A DNA stretch of 23,547 nucleotides from positions 1-23,547 of the forward strand of contig CAUBIP010000021.1 in NCBI GenBank assembly GCA_958436045.1, in the 5' to 3' direction. The translations under genes and the position numbers were made by a program. Below the pieces are notes generated by a model that ran no database searches, was not told the DNA's origin, and worked only from the letters and a program-made list of their open reading frames with translations. Of this stretch, positions 22,424 through 23,547 are shown piece after piece (positions within the stretch are counted from its first letter, which is position 1; the number at the start of each line of letters is the position of its first letter). This stretch comes from an uncultured Oscillospiraceae bacterium (lineage in GTDB: Bacteria > Bacillota > Clostridia > Oscillospirales > Oscillospiraceae).

Positions 22424-23533
22424 ATGCGCGACCAGAGCAGAATCCGCGCCACAATGCTGGGCGGCGCGATCGGAGACGCCTTCGGCTATCCGGTCGAATT
22501 TCTGACCTTTGAGCAGATCCAGAAAAAATATGGCAAGGACGGTATCCTAGGCTACGACCTCACCAACGGCTATGCGGAGATCTCCGACGATACCCAGCTG
22601 TCGCTCTACACTGCAAACGGCCTGCTGCTGGGCAAGACCCGGGGCTGCATGCGCGGCGTCATGGGCCCGTATGCCGGATATCTCACCATTGCATACCTGG
22701 ACTGGATCAAGACCCAGCGCATGGTCCAGCAAAACAGCGCGCAAAAGGCGTACTGCTGGCTGAACCAGGTGCCGGAGCTGCATCACCGGCGGGCCCCGGC
22801 AGTCACCTGCGTCCAGGTGCTCTCGGACAAGGCCATCGGCACCATCGAGCATCCGACCAACAGTTCCAAGGGCAGCGCCGGTGTGATGCGCGTCGCGCCC
22901 ATCGGTGCTTTTTTTGACCCGCGCCAGATGCCCCAGACAGAGATCGACCGCTTGGGCGCAGAGGCCGCAGCCATCACCCACGGCAATGTCGCCGGGTGGA
23001 TGCCGGCGGCAGCGCTGGTGCATATGATCAACTGCATTATCTACTGCGGTGCGACCCACGACGACTGGCCGGATCTCATCGACGACACCGTCCGCGCGAT
23101 GCTGCACGGCTTTTCCAGCTACCCGGCCGACGGCATCGTCACACCTTTAAAGAAGGCTCTGTCCTTGGCCCGCAGCAGCCTACCGGACCGGCAGGCCCTG
23201 CAAATGCTGGGCGAGGGCTGGAACGGCCCGGAGGCGCTGGCCATGGCTGTCTTCTGCGCCGTGCGCTACGGCACGGATTTTGAAAGCAGCGTCATTGCCG
23301 CTGTCAATCACGATGGCGACAGCGACACCGTCGCGTCCATCTGCGGGAACCTGCAGGGCGCCATGCTGGGCATGGAGGGACTGCCGGAGTATGATCTGGA
23401 GCCGCTGGAGCTGCGGGGCGTCATCGACGAGATCGCTCGGGACCTCTGGTGTGACTGCCGGATGCAGAAGGATTCCAATTTTTACGATGAAGACTGGTCC
23501 CGAAAATATCTGGAAGGCCGCTGGGCAGAATAA
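22424..23533 (+). CDS. ADP-ribosylglycohydrolase (DraG/ARH family)
   Basis: The family removes ADP-ribose from modified proteins or small molecules with a two-Mg site. The 369-residue protein has GGAIGDAFGYPVEF (13-26), the metal motif SDDTQLS (D55, D56, T57), a KGSAGVMRVAPIG loop (149-161), an H186-containing THGN, and the C-terminal metal motif NHDGDSDT (D297, D299, D301, T302). All key acidic residues are present, so it should be active. AAAGGAG lies eight bases before the ATG, 24 bases after the rsmG stop. The substrate is unknown; no ADP-ribosyltransferase or nitrogenase gene is in the window. The last 14 bases after the stop show nothing. Confidence 0.92.
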   Translation: MRDQSRIRATMLGGAIGDAFGYPVEFLTFEQIQKKYGKDGILGYDLTNGYAEISDDTQLSLYTANGLLLGKTRGCMRGVMGPYAGYLTIAYLDWIKTQRMVQQNSAQKAYCWLNQVPELHHRRAPAVTCVQVLSDKAIGTIEHPTNSSKGSAGVMRVAPIGAFFDPRQMPQTEIDRLGAEAAAITHGNVAGWMPAAALVHMINCIIYCGATHDDWPDLIDDTVRAMLHGFSSYPADGIVTPLKKALSLARSSLPDRQALQMLGEGWNGPEALAMAVFCAVRYGTDFESSVIAAVNHDGDSDTVASICGNLQGAMLGMEGLPEYDLEPLELRGVIDEIARDLWCDCRMQKDSNFYDEDWSRKYLEGRWAE

Positions 23534-23547
23534 CGGCCCTCTGCAAA

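Noticed and set aside
20527..22452. 641-codon minus-strand open frame across transketolase and rsmG
   Set aside because: It is antisense to well-identified genes and has no recognisable domain.

Overview
The window is high-GC, tightly packed bacterial chromosome that reads like an anaerobic Clostridia-type Firmicute, perhaps an Oscillospirales gut lineage. The supporting signs are an ECF vitamin transporter, a split two-gene transketolase, a neighbouring holB-ricT(yaaT) pair, strong AGGAGG ribosome binding sites and sigma-A type promoters. Genus-level assignment is inference. No rRNA, tRNA, CRISPR array, phage or transposase gene was seen.

Region 1 (89-5820, minus strand) looks like one cobamide salvage and remodelling operon. 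A near-consensus promoter is followed by a leader with cobalamin-riboswitch-like sequence and an intrinsic terminator. The genes then run ecfT, a fusion of two ABC ATPases with a membrane S-component-like domain, a tandem CobU-like protein, and a TIM-barrel protein resembling CbiR, the enzyme that cuts the phosphoribosyl bond of cobamides. The joint reading is uptake of corrinoids, removal of the old lower ligand, then re-activation of cobinamide phosphate by CobU.

Region 2 (5880-13600, plus strand) holds an NCS2 purine/xanthine permease, a Cys-rich degenerate ferritin-like protein, a coupled pepD-pepT dipeptidase/tripeptidase pair, a coupled YedE-type selenium/thiosulfur transporter with a TusA-like protein, and a nucleoside deaminase. 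Two long intergenic stretches (7357-7867 and 12556-13027) hold two copies of one hairpin-rich noncoding repeat. Each has terminal inverted repeats and follows a gene-end hairpin; this looks like an uncharacterised MITE-like or structured-RNA element.

Region 3 (13600-17800) has an M20 peptidase on the minus strand, diverging from trxA, then holB and ricT. Region 4 (17800-19860) has an exported protein of unknown function on the minus strand, diverging from a radical SAM enzyme across a gap with three AT-rich palindrome-like motifs. Region 5 (19860-23533) is a transketolase N-half, transketolase C-half, rsmG and ADP-ribosylglycohydrolase series. Three different M20 peptidases lie within 6.3 kb, which suggests peptide use as a nutrient source.
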